Assembly: GCA_026388595.1 (NCBI GenBank)
Contig: JAPLJM010000211.1
Location: 1 to 20,611, forward strand
Direction of reading: 5' to 3'
DNA length: 20,611 nucleotides
Source of the DNA: Deltaproteobacteria bacterium
GTDB taxonomy: Bacteria; Desulfobacterota; Syntrophia; Syntrophales; Fen-1087
Under the pieces are notes generated by a model. The model was not told the DNA's origin. It saw nothing but the letters and a program-made list of their open reading frames with translations, and did no database searches. Shown here piece by piece: positions 9,002 to 15,740 of this stretch. Position 1 is the stretch's first letter; every line of letters starts with the position of its first letter. A program made the position numbers and the translations under genes.

Positions 9002-9915
9002 TGAATCAGGCGTTTCAGCAAAAATTGAGAGCGATGGCGGCGGGACCGGTTCTTTTTGATGAGCCCCTGGATCGCTATACCTCCCTCCGTGTCGGCGGCA
9101 AGGCCGATGCACTGCTCTTTCCGCAAAGTGTGTATGAACTTGAGATATTGGTCCGTCTTTTCAAAGAGGGCGGCTATCCTTTCCTGGTTGCAGGCAACTG
9201 GACCAACCTGCTCGTTCGGGACGGGGGCTACCGGGGCGCCATCATTGCGATGAAGGACTTCCGCCGCGTCACCTGGGGCGAAGGGGATAAAAATTATGTC
9301 ATGGTGGACGCTCAGGCGGGGGTTTCTCTTTCTGAACTGGTCCGGCTGACGGCAGAGCAGGCCCTTGCGGGGATGGCATTCTGCGCCGGTATTCCGGGAA
9401 GCGTCGGGGGGGCGGTCATGATGAATGCAGGCGCCTATGGCCTTGAAATCAAAGATGTTCTCCACAAAGTGACGCTGATGGATGATCAGGGCAACATGAC
9501 GGATTGCCTTCGGAATGATCTTTCTTTTGAATACAGAAGGCTCGACCTTCCGGAGAGGACCATTGTCATCAGCGCTGTTTTCTGTCTTGAGCGGGGAGAT
9601 CGTCAAACCATTCTGGACAGGATTGACGAGATTTTGGACAAGCGGCGGCAGAAGCATCCCTTGGATTATCCCAGCGCCGGGTCGATTTTCAAGAACCCCG
9701 CCGGCCATCCCGCCGGCCTCCTGATCGAAGCGGCCGGCTTGAAGGGCCTGCAGGTCGGCGGTGCAAAAGTATCTGAAAAACATGGTAATTTCATCATTAA
9801 CACAGGACATGCCAAAGCGGCTGACATCCTGGCCCTGATGGAACAGGTCCAGAAAGAGGTCTTTGCGCAAACGGGGATTGCCCTGGAACCAGAAGTCCGG
9901 ATTATTGGGGATTAG
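9001..9915 (+). CDS. murB: UDP-N-acetylenolpyruvoylglucosamine reductase MurB
   Basis: FAD enzyme that reduces UDP-GlcNAc-enolpyruvate to UDP-MurNAc with NADPH. The 304 residues are typical of the shorter type II MurB class. TSLRVGGKAD lies at 27-36, the FAD-domain stretch FCAGIPGSVGGAVMMNAGAYG begins near 127, the catalytic serine is Ser228 in PSAGSIFKNP, and the C-terminal acid is Glu298 in LEPEVRIIG. One oddity is the loop at 65-69, which reads GNWTN where most MurB proteins have a Gly-x-Gly-Ser-Asn form. The start overlaps the murC stop as TAATG. ftsQ begins 3 bp after the stop, with no ddl between them. Confidence 0.96.
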   Translation: MNQAFQQKLRAMAAGPVLFDEPLDRYTSLRVGGKADALLFPQSVYELEILVRLFKEGGYPFLVAGNWTNLLVRDGGYRGAIIAMKDFRRVTWGEGDKNYVMVDAQAGVSLSELVRLTAEQALAGMAFCAGIPGSVGGAVMMNAGAYGLEIKDVLHKVTLMDDQGNMTDCLRNDLSFEYRRLDLPERTIVISAVFCLERGDRQTILDRIDEILDKRRQKHPLDYPSAGSIFKNPAGHPAGLLIEAAGLKGLQVGGAKVSEKHGNFIINTGHAKAADILALMEQVQKEVFAQTGIALEPEVRIIGD

Positions 9916-9918
9916 TCC

Positions 9919-10764
9919 ATGAGAAATGTTCATCAGTCCAAAATAAAGACCAGTCATCAGCGCCTGAAAAGGCACTCCGGTCAGATTCTGGGCGATATCC
10001 TCAAGGCATCCCTCCTGCTGGCGGGCATCCTGCTGGTCACGACACTGCTCATCCTGGGCTACGGTTACAGCATGGGCACGACCTATTTCGGCATCCGTGA
10101 AACGCAGGTACGGGGCTGTAAAGAGCTGACCGAAAAGGATGTTCTGGTCCTGGCCGCCTTGAAACCAACCCAGAATCTGCTGGCGGTCAATACCGATGCG
10201 ATCCGGGATCGTGTCCGGTCGAGTCCCTGGATAAAGGACGTGTCCGTCGGCCGCGAGCTCCCGGAGCGGCTGGTGATCGAGGTTCGTGAACGGACGGCCA
10301 TTGCACTCCTGAAAAAAGACGACGGCTTTTACCTGATGGACGCAGACGGCCTGGCCTTCAAAAAACTGGAAACGGGTGATGAATCGGACCTTCCTGCACT
10401 GACCGGCTGTTACCGGGATGGACGGTTGAATAAGGATCTGCTGACAAAATCTCTCGCATTGTTCCATTACCTGTCGACGGCAAAAGGATTATATTCTGCA
10501 AAATCCATTGCCGAGATACATGGTGATGAGATCTGTGGATTCTCTGTATTTACCGACGGTGGTCTTTGTCTCCGTCTGGGTTTTGATCATTATGATAATC
10601 AGATCAAGCGTCTGACACCGGTCCTGGCCGATTTGGAAAAAAGGAATGTCAACCTGAAATATGTGCTGATCGATTTGACCGATCCGGCAAAAATCACCGT
10701 CCAGAAGCGGCATATCCTGGCTCCCGCAACACCGGGAGGACCGTTAAAAGGTTACAGAACATGA
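9919..10764 (+). CDS. ftsQ: Cell division protein FtsQ (POTRA domain)
   Basis: Bitopic divisome protein that links early cytoplasmic and late periplasmic division proteins. It has 281 residues: a basic cytoplasmic tail at 1-27 rich in Lys, Arg and His, one membrane span at about 29-49, then a POTRA domain starting at YFGIRETQVRGCKELTEKDV and running to about residue 127 with PWIKDVSVGRELPERLVIEV, a good match to the FtsQ/DivIB pattern. The rest is the periplasmic FtsQ beta domain, ending in a TDPAKITVQ stretch. GGGGAT lies about seven bases before the ATG. Position between murB and ftsA supports the call. Sequence outside the POTRA domain is poorly conserved across bacteria. Confidence 0.93.
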   Translation: MRNVHQSKIKTSHQRLKRHSGQILGDILKASLLLAGILLVTTLLILGYGYSMGTTYFGIRETQVRGCKELTEKDVLVLAALKPTQNLLAVNTDAIRDRVRSSPWIKDVSVGRELPERLVIEVRERTAIALLKKDDGFYLMDADGLAFKKLETGDESDLPALTGCYRDGRLNKDLLTKSLALFHYLSTAKGLYSAKSIAEIHGDEICGFSVFTDGGLCLRLGFDHYDNQIKRLTPVLADLEKRNVNLKYVLIDLTDPAKITVQKRHILAPATPGGPLKGYRT

Positions 10765-10782
10765 GGAAAGGCGGATAGGCGT

Positions 10783-12009
10783 ATGGCAAGGAAAGCAAAT
10801 GTCATTGTGGGATTGGATCTGGGAACCACAAAAACCTGCGTGATTGTCGGGGAAGTGACCCTGCAGGGCATTGACATTATTGGAATTGGATCTCATCCCT
10901 CCGAGGGCTTGCGCAAAGGCGTTGTCGTCAATATTGAAAGCACCGTCGAGGCGATCAAGCACGCCGTTGATGAAGCGGAGCATATGTCGGGATGTGAGAT
11001 CAGTTCAGTCTATGCCGGAATCGCAGGCGGTCATATCAAGGGTCAGAATTCGCTGGGCATCGTTGCCGTGAAGGGACGGGAAGTGGATGAGGAGGATGTG
11101 CAGCGGGCCATTGAGGCGTCGAAGGCGATTGCCATTCCCTCGGACAGGGAGATCCTGCACACCCTGCCACAGAATTTTATCGTGGATGATCAGGACGGCA
11201 TCCGTGACCCCGTGGGCATGTCGGGTGTGCGGCTGGAGGCAAAGGTCCACATTGTCACCGGGGCGGCAACATCCATTCAGAATATTGTCAAATCCGTCAA
11301 TCGCGTGGGTTTGGAAATTAATGAGATTGTCCTTGAACAGATCGCCTCCAGCGAGGCCGTGCTCAGCAGTGATGAGAAAGATCTGGGTGTTGCCCTGATC
11401 GATATCGGCGGCGGAACGACGGACATCGCCGTTTTTACGGAGGGAAGCATCAAACATACCGCCGTGTTGCCCGCAGGCGGCAATTACCTGACCAGTGATA
11501 TTGCCACGGGCCTCAGAACTCCTCTGACAGAAGCGGAAAAGATCAAAGTTAGATACGGCTGCGCCTTCAGTGCGCTCATCGCCAAGGATGAAACCATTGA
11601 AGTTCCCAGTGTGGGCGGCCGGGAACCCCGGGAGGTATCACGCCAGATTCTCGGAAGGATCGTGGAGCCGCGCATGGAGGAAATCCTCACCATGGCCTAC
11701 AAGGAGATTGTGAAATCCGGTTACGAAGATATCCTGGCCGCAGGCATCGTCCTGACGGGCGGCACTGCTCTGCTCGAAGGGATCACGGAGCTGGCGGAAC
11801 GGATTTTTAATATGCCCGTCCGGCGGGGGAGCCCGATTGGATTCGGCGGCCTGACCGATGTGGTCAACAGTCCCATGTACGCAACCGGTGTGGGGCTGGT
11901 CTTTCACGGCAGCAAACACCTGTCAAGGGATACCCTGAAGAAGGGGGGCGACAGTCTCTTTGGCGATGTTCTCAAAAAAATAAAAAAATGGTTTTTAGAA
12001 TTCTTTTAA
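10783..12009 (+). CDS. ftsA: Cell division protein FtsA
   Basis: Actin-like ATPase that tethers FtsZ to the inner membrane and recruits later divisome proteins. The 408 residues match the family. GLDLGTTKTCVIVGEV forms the phosphate-1 loop near the start, the SSVYAGIAGGHIKG region belongs to the family-specific 1C subdomain, DIGGGTTDIAVF is the phosphate-2 loop, and LTGGTALLEGITELA is the adenosine loop. The last residues (KKIKKWFLEFF) form the amphipathic membrane-targeting helix. The region before the ATG carries AGGAAAGGCGGAT. The Lys codons of the targeting helix contain two A7 runs, one of them a -1 slippery heptamer in frame (entered separately). The stop lies 11 bases before ftsZ and overlaps its ribosome binding site. 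Confidence 0.97.
   Translation: MARKANVIVGLDLGTTKTCVIVGEVTLQGIDIIGIGSHPSEGLRKGVVVNIESTVEAIKHAVDEAEHMSGCEISSVYAGIAGGHIKGQNSLGIVAVKGREVDEEDVQRAIEASKAIAIPSDREILHTLPQNFIVDDQDGIRDPVGMSGVRLEAKVHIVTGAATSIQNIVKSVNRVGLEINEIVLEQIASSEAVLSSDEKDLGVALIDIGGGTTDIAVFTEGSIKHTAVLPAGGNYLTSDIATGLRTPLTEAEKIKVRYGCAFSALIAKDETIEVPSVGGREPREVSRQILGRIVEPRMEEILTMAYKEIVKSGYEDILAAGIVLTGGTALLEGITELAERIFNMPVRRGSPIGFGGLTDVVNSPMYATGVGLVFHGSKHLSRDTLKKGGDSLFGDVLKKIKKWFLEFF
11982..11988 (+). other. A AAA AAA heptamer in ftsA, possible -1 frameshift site into ftsZ
   Basis: The zero-frame codons here are ATA AAA AAA TGG, so the heptamer A AAA AAA has the X XXY YYZ phase used by bacterial -1 slippery sites. The -1 frame then reads MVFRILLKGVA and joins the ftsZ start at 12021 in frame without a stop. 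I see no convincing downstream hairpin, and no Shine-Dalgarno at the stimulatory distance upstream. The motif is seen directly; use as a frameshift site is inference. Confidence 0.25.
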
Positions 12010-12016
12010 AGGGGGT
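12009..12016 (+). promoter_or_regulatory. Ribosome binding site of ftsZ
   Basis: AAGGGGGT lies four bases before the ATG at 12021 and overlaps the last base of the ftsA stop. It fixes the ftsZ start at 12021 rather than the ATG at 11988 that opens the same frame earlier. Confidence 0.75.
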
Positions 12017-12020
12017 GGCC

Positions 12021-13172
12021 ATGTTTGAATTAACAGTTCCGGGGAGGGCGAGTTCGGCAAAGATTAAAGTGATTGGCGTTGGTGGAGGGGGTGGCAATGC
12101 TGTAAACACCATGATTGCCTACAACCTCCAGGGTGTCGATTTTATCACGGCCAATACGGATACGCAGGCGCTCGGGGCCTCCTCGTCGCCCATCAAGATC
12201 CAGCTTGGCGCTGATGTAACCAAGGGACTTGGCGCCGGCGCCAATCCGGATATCGGGAAAATGGCGGCGCTGGAGACCAAAGACATGCTGCGGCAGCATC
12301 TTGAGGGCGCCGATATGATTTTTATTACGGCCGGGCTGGGGGGCGGCACGGGAACCGGCGGAGCGCCCATCATCGCAGAGTTGGCCAAAGAGATGGGGGC
12401 GTTGACGGTCGCCGTGGTGACCAAGCCCTTTCAGTTTGAAGGCAAAAAGCGGAACATGCAGGCGGATGAGGGCATTATCGCCCTGAGAAGTACGGTCGAC
12501 ACCCTGATTGTTGTCCCCAATCAGCGGCTCCTCAGCCTGGGCGGCCGGAATCTCTCCCTGCTGGAAGCCTTTAAAAAGGCGGATGATATCCTGTATCATG
12601 CAGTAAAAGGTATTTCTGACCTGATTATTGTTCCAGGTCTCATTAACCTTGATTTCGCCGATGTCAAGAACATCATGTCCGAGATGGGGCTGGCCCTCAT
12701 GGGAACGGGGTCCGCTTCTGGAGAAAACCGGGCCATCGAAGCAGCGCAGAAAGCCATTTCCTCGCCCCTGCTGGAAGACAATACCATTCAGGGCGCCCAT
12801 GGCGTGCTGCTCAATATCACCGGAGGGCCGGATATGACGCTGCATGAAATCAATGAAGCCTCCTCCCTCATTCAAAAAGAGGCCCATGAAGACGCCAATA
12901 TCATTTTTGGGACCGTCATCGACATAAATATGACCGATGAGATCAGGATTACCGTCATTGCCACAGGCTTTGAAGATGCGGTCCAAAAACGGCAGGGAAT
13001 TCCAAATATAGCCCGCCTGGGAGGGTTTCGGAGAGAAGACCTGTCAACGCCTGCCTATCTCCGGAACAAGGATAAATCTGTGGAGAACACCAATGTGGTC
13101 AAACTGGGAATGATTGACGACGACAATCCCGACCTTGAAATTCCGACCTTCCTGAGAAGACAGGCGGATTAA
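12021..13172 (+). CDS. ftsZ: Cell division GTPase FtsZ
   Basis: Tubulin-like GTPase that forms the Z ring. From the ATG at 12021 it has 383 residues, a normal length. GVGGGGGNAVNTMI lies near 19-32, NTDTQAL at 45-51, and the tubulin signature GGGTGTG at 107-113, followed by APIIAELAKEMGALTVAVVTKP. The T7-loop region (NLDFADVKNIM) is intact. The C-terminal tail ends in DNPDLEIPTFLRRQAD, the conserved peptide that binds FtsA and other partners. Upstream in the same frame an ATG at 11988 would add eleven residues, but these overlap ftsA and lack a ribosome binding site. The next gene follows after 45 bp with no clear terminator. Confidence 0.98.
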   Translation: MFELTVPGRASSAKIKVIGVGGGGGNAVNTMIAYNLQGVDFITANTDTQALGASSSPIKIQLGADVTKGLGAGANPDIGKMAALETKDMLRQHLEGADMIFITAGLGGGTGTGGAPIIAELAKEMGALTVAVVTKPFQFEGKKRNMQADEGIIALRSTVDTLIVVPNQRLLSLGGRNLSLLEAFKKADDILYHAVKGISDLIIVPGLINLDFADVKNIMSEMGLALMGTGSASGENRAIEAAQKAISSPLLEDNTIQGAHGVLLNITGGPDMTLHEINEASSLIQKEAHEDANIIFGTVIDINMTDEIRITVIATGFEDAVQKRQGIPNIARLGGFRREDLSTPAYLRNKDKSVENTNVVKLGMIDDDNPDLEIPTFLRRQAD

Positions 13173-13217
13173 AAGCGTGAAGATTGATAAGGAAACCAAT
13201 CCGTTAAAAATACTTAG

Positions 13218-14954
13218 ATGTCATGGACTCTTAAAGAAAAATATCGCCGTCTTTTGTCACATGAAAGCGGTTACCGAAAGCAGATCTGGGGAGACAAGCT
13301 GACGGTATGCCTGGTCTATCCGAGCAACTATCGGGCCGGTATGTCAAACCTTGGATTTCAGACCATCTATGCGCTTTTGAACCGCGATCAGAATTTTATT
13401 TGTGAACGCGCTTTCCTTCCCGATCCCGGAGATGAACCGATGTTCGCTCCGGGATCGACCCCCCTTTTTAGCCTGGAATCGCAAAAGCCCCTGGTTGACT
13501 TTGATATCGTCGCTTTTTCCGTGTCTTTTGAGAATGACTACCCGAATATCCTGAAAATACTGTCGCTGGCCGGAATCCCCCTCTTGGCCGAAGAACGCCA
13601 TGAGCGGCAGCCCCTGATTGCCGGCGGCGGGATTTCCGTAACCCTCAACCCTGAGCCATTGTGTGATTTTTTTGATCTATTCCTCTTGGGGGAGTCGGAA
13701 GAGAGCCTGCTGGAATTTCTGCACCGCTACGAGATCCTCACCCGATCCGGCCTGCCCAGGAAGGAATCCCTGTTGCAATTGCAGTCGGAGCTGGAGGGGG
13801 TCTATGTTCCTGCCTTTTATCATGTTTCATATCATGAAGATCAACGTATCCGCAGCAGGGACGCGGTGGATGCCGCACTTCCCCTGCGGATAAAAAAAAG
13901 ATGGGTCAAAGATCTCAATGCCTTCCTGACCGAACAAGGGATTGCTGCCGCCGACACGGAACTCGGTACCATGCACCTGACGGAAGTCAGCCGGGGTTGT
14001 CAGCGGGGCTGCCGGTTTTGCGCGGCCGGATTCGTCTATCGGCCGGCCCGGTTCAGAAGTGAAGGGGTCCTGCAGGCGTCCATCCTTCGGGGACTGGCTG
14101 CGCAAAAAAAAATCGGACTGGTCGGGACCGCCGTGTCGGACCATCCGGATTTGAAGCAGATCTGTCAGGGCATCCTCGGTCAGGCGGGAAAGGTTGCCAT
14201 TGGCTCCCTGCGGCTGGACCGGCTGGATGGTGAGCTTCTGACGCTGCTCAGGGAAGGCGGGATAGAGACAGTGTCCCTGGCGCCGGAAGCGGGGTCCCAG
14301 CGTCTCCGTGACGTCATCCGCAAGGGCTTCGGCGAACAGCAGATCTTCGATGCCGTCACAGCGCTGGTTGAGCATGGTATTTTGAACATCCGGCTTTACT
14401 TTATGGTCGGCCTGCCCACAGAAACAGACGCAGATATCGAGGCGCTGATTCAGCTTGCGGTGGATATCAAAAGGCAGGCCCTCGGGCATGCGAAAGGGAA
14501 GAAGCCCTTCCGGCGGCTCACATTGAGTGTAAATCAGTTTATTCCGAAGGCGGTCACGCCTTTTCAATGGTGCCCCCTTGCATCCGTCCAGGACGTTCAG
14601 AAAAAAATACGACTGGTTGAAAAGGCGTTTCGCCGTGATCCTGCCGTTCATATCATTCACGATGTGCCGAAGTGGAACTATATCCAGGCCCTCCTGTCTC
14701 TGGGCGACCGGCGGGTGGGCAAGATCCTGCTGTCCGTCCATCAGGAGGGCGGAAACTGGTCCCGCGTGTTGAAGGCCGGTACGCCCCATCCCGATTTTTA
14801 CGTCTACCGTCAGAAAGATCCGGCGGAAATCCTCCCCTGGGATTTTATCGATCATGGCGTCAGCAGGGACTTTTTGCTGAAGGAATATCAAAAGGCCCTT
14901 TCGCCGCCCGATGGACAGCCTGTCGATCCCTCCGATCTCTCTTCCACCTCCTGA
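13218..14954 (+). CDS. B12-binding-domain-type radical SAM protein, unknown substrate
   Basis: A 578-residue radical SAM enzyme. The N-terminal half (residues 25-230) resembles the B12-binding-like domain of the TIGR03960/COG1032 group, with VYPSNYRAGMSNLGFQTIY, ERAFLP, PLFSLES and GGGISVTLNPEPLCDFFD. The SAM core begins at the Cys261-x3-Cys265-x2-Cys268 cluster (SRGCQRGCRFCAAGFVYRP), with SLAPEAGSQRLRD near 354-365 and FMVGLPTETDAD after it. I see no DxHxxG cobalamin motif, so cobalamin binding is not assured. A stop codon directly before the ATG excludes any longer frame. The ribosome binding site is weak. It lies 45 bp after ftsZ on the same strand and may be co-transcribed. The reaction is not known to me; the family assignment is firm. 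Confidence 0.85.
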   Translation: MSWTLKEKYRRLLSHESGYRKQIWGDKLTVCLVYPSNYRAGMSNLGFQTIYALLNRDQNFICERAFLPDPGDEPMFAPGSTPLFSLESQKPLVDFDIVAFSVSFENDYPNILKILSLAGIPLLAEERHERQPLIAGGGISVTLNPEPLCDFFDLFLLGESEESLLEFLHRYEILTRSGLPRKESLLQLQSELEGVYVPAFYHVSYHEDQRIRSRDAVDAALPLRIKKRWVKDLNAFLTEQGIAAADTELGTMHLTEVSRGCQRGCRFCAAGFVYRPARFRSEGVLQASILRGLAAQKKIGLVGTAVSDHPDLKQICQGILGQAGKVAIGSLRLDRLDGELLTLLREGGIETVSLAPEAGSQRLRDVIRKGFGEQQIFDAVTALVEHGILNIRLYFMVGLPTETDADIEALIQLAVDIKRQALGHAKGKKPFRRLTLSVNQFIPKAVTPFQWCPLASVQDVQKKIRLVEKAFRRDPAVHIIHDVPKWNYIQALLSLGDRRVGKILLSVHQEGGNWSRVLKAGTPHPDFYVYRQKDPAEILPWDFIDHGVSRDFLLKEYQKALSPPDGQPVDPSDLSSTS

Positions 14955-15023
14955 TCTTATTATTATAATCATCTTGCATATATTGAAGATTTTCAGAAGG
15001 GCGCCCCGATTAAGGAGGATGTC

Positions 15024-15052
15024 TTGACCCGTTCCTGATCGTGTGTTATACA
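15024..15052 (+). promoter_or_regulatory. Candidate sigma-70 promoter of the rubrerythrin-like gene
   Basis: TTGACC at 15024-15029 and TATACA at 15047-15052 are separated by 17 bases, the ideal spacing. The -35 box matches consensus at five of six positions and the -10 box at four. Transcription would start near 15059, leaving a leader of about 22 bases. This lies in the 126-bp gap after the radical SAM gene, so the diiron gene can be expressed independently of the dcw operon. Confidence 0.55.
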
Positions 15053-15080
15053 AACAAAACAACGTCAAAGGAGGTTATGC

Positions 15081-15599
15081 ATGAAAAACCGTCTGGATGC
15101 TTTGGAAGTAGCGCTCACCAACGAGATGCGGGAACATGAATTCTATCTCAAAAATGCCGAACGGACCCATAATCCTGCCGGGAAAGCCATGTTTCAGCAG
15201 ATTGCGGCGGAAGAACTGGAACACTACCAGCGCCTGAAACAGCTTAGTGAAAACTGGAGCAAAAATCAGAAATGGCCGGAGACCGTTCCCCTGAACGTGA
15301 AGGAGACGAACGTCTCCACAATTCTTAAGGACATGGTGAAAAAAGCATCCCGGATACCCAAAGGGGATGCAGATGATCTGAAAGCCATTCAGACGGCCGT
15401 TGATTTTGAAGCCAACGGTGCTCTATTTTACGCCAGACTCCGGGATGACTGTACAGATCCCAAAGAGAAGGCGTTCTTTAATCTTCTGGCCGATATTGAG
15501 CATGAACATTATGTGTCCTTGAAGGACGCCGAAGAGCTGATGACCGATCCGGTTTCCTGGTATCGGAACAGGGAAAGCGCGGGTCTGGACGGCGCCTGA
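15081..15599 (+). CDS. Rubrerythrin-like ferritin-fold diiron protein
   Basis: A 172-residue soluble four-helix ferritin-like protein. Both halves carry the diiron ligand pattern: Glu15, then the ExxH of Glu45 and His48 (EELEH), and in the second half Glu110, then the ExxH of Glu140 and His143 (IEHEH). Tyr22 and Tyr117 lie seven residues after Glu15 and Glu110, as is common in the family. No rubredoxin CxxC domain is present, so it is not a full rubrerythrin, and an external electron donor would be needed for peroxide reduction. Such proteins usually act in oxidative stress defence or iron handling in anaerobes. The start is fixed by AAGGAGGT six bases before the ATG, the strongest ribosome binding site in the window, and a promoter-like element lies just upstream, which suggests high expression. 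Confidence 0.85.
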   Translation: MKNRLDALEVALTNEMREHEFYLKNAERTHNPAGKAMFQQIAAEELEHYQRLKQLSENWSKNQKWPETVPLNVKETNVSTILKDMVKKASRIPKGDADDLKAIQTAVDFEANGALFYARLRDDCTDPKEKAFFNLLADIEHEHYVSLKDAEELMTDPVSWYRNRESAGLDGA

Positions 15600-15740
15600 G
15601 CGTTTGCGATCCGGGATGGCCCTGAGAGTGGCTGTTGCATTTGCCAGTGCCAGTGCGAGCGGGACGTCCATGGACGACTATTCTGACTTTTTAAGATGAT
15701 ATCAATAGTGACGATGAGTAAGTCGATGGGGGTATCCGTG
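15600..15740. other. Noncoding spacer with direct repeat and 12-bp palindrome
   Basis: No convincing gene lies in these 141 bases. They contain two GCCAGT units in tandem (15643-15654) and a perfect 12-bp palindrome, CGTCCATGGACG, at 15665-15676. Neither looks like a terminator, since no T run follows. They could be part of a dispersed repeat or an operator; one copy cannot decide. The end holds the ribosome binding site of the next gene (GGGGGT near 15728-15733). Confidence 0.4.

Noticed and set aside
8875..10467. 530-codon open frame on the minus strand opposite murC, murB and ftsQ
   Set aside because: It lies opposite three well-identified genes, and its translation shows no recognisable domain and a low-complexity, His/Gln/Pro-rich composition typical of antisense frames in GC-rich DNA.
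12030..12986. 318-codon minus-strand open frame opposite ftsZ
   Set aside because: It is fully within ftsZ and has no family features.
13185..13202. GATTG/CAATC inverted repeat after ftsZ as a terminator
   Set aside because: The stem is only five A/T-rich pairs around a 10-base loop, too weak to call.
13827..15068. 413-codon minus-strand open frame opposite the radical SAM gene
   Set aside because: The plus strand encodes a clear radical SAM enzyme with its Cys cluster; the antisense product has no motif or ribosome binding site I can support.
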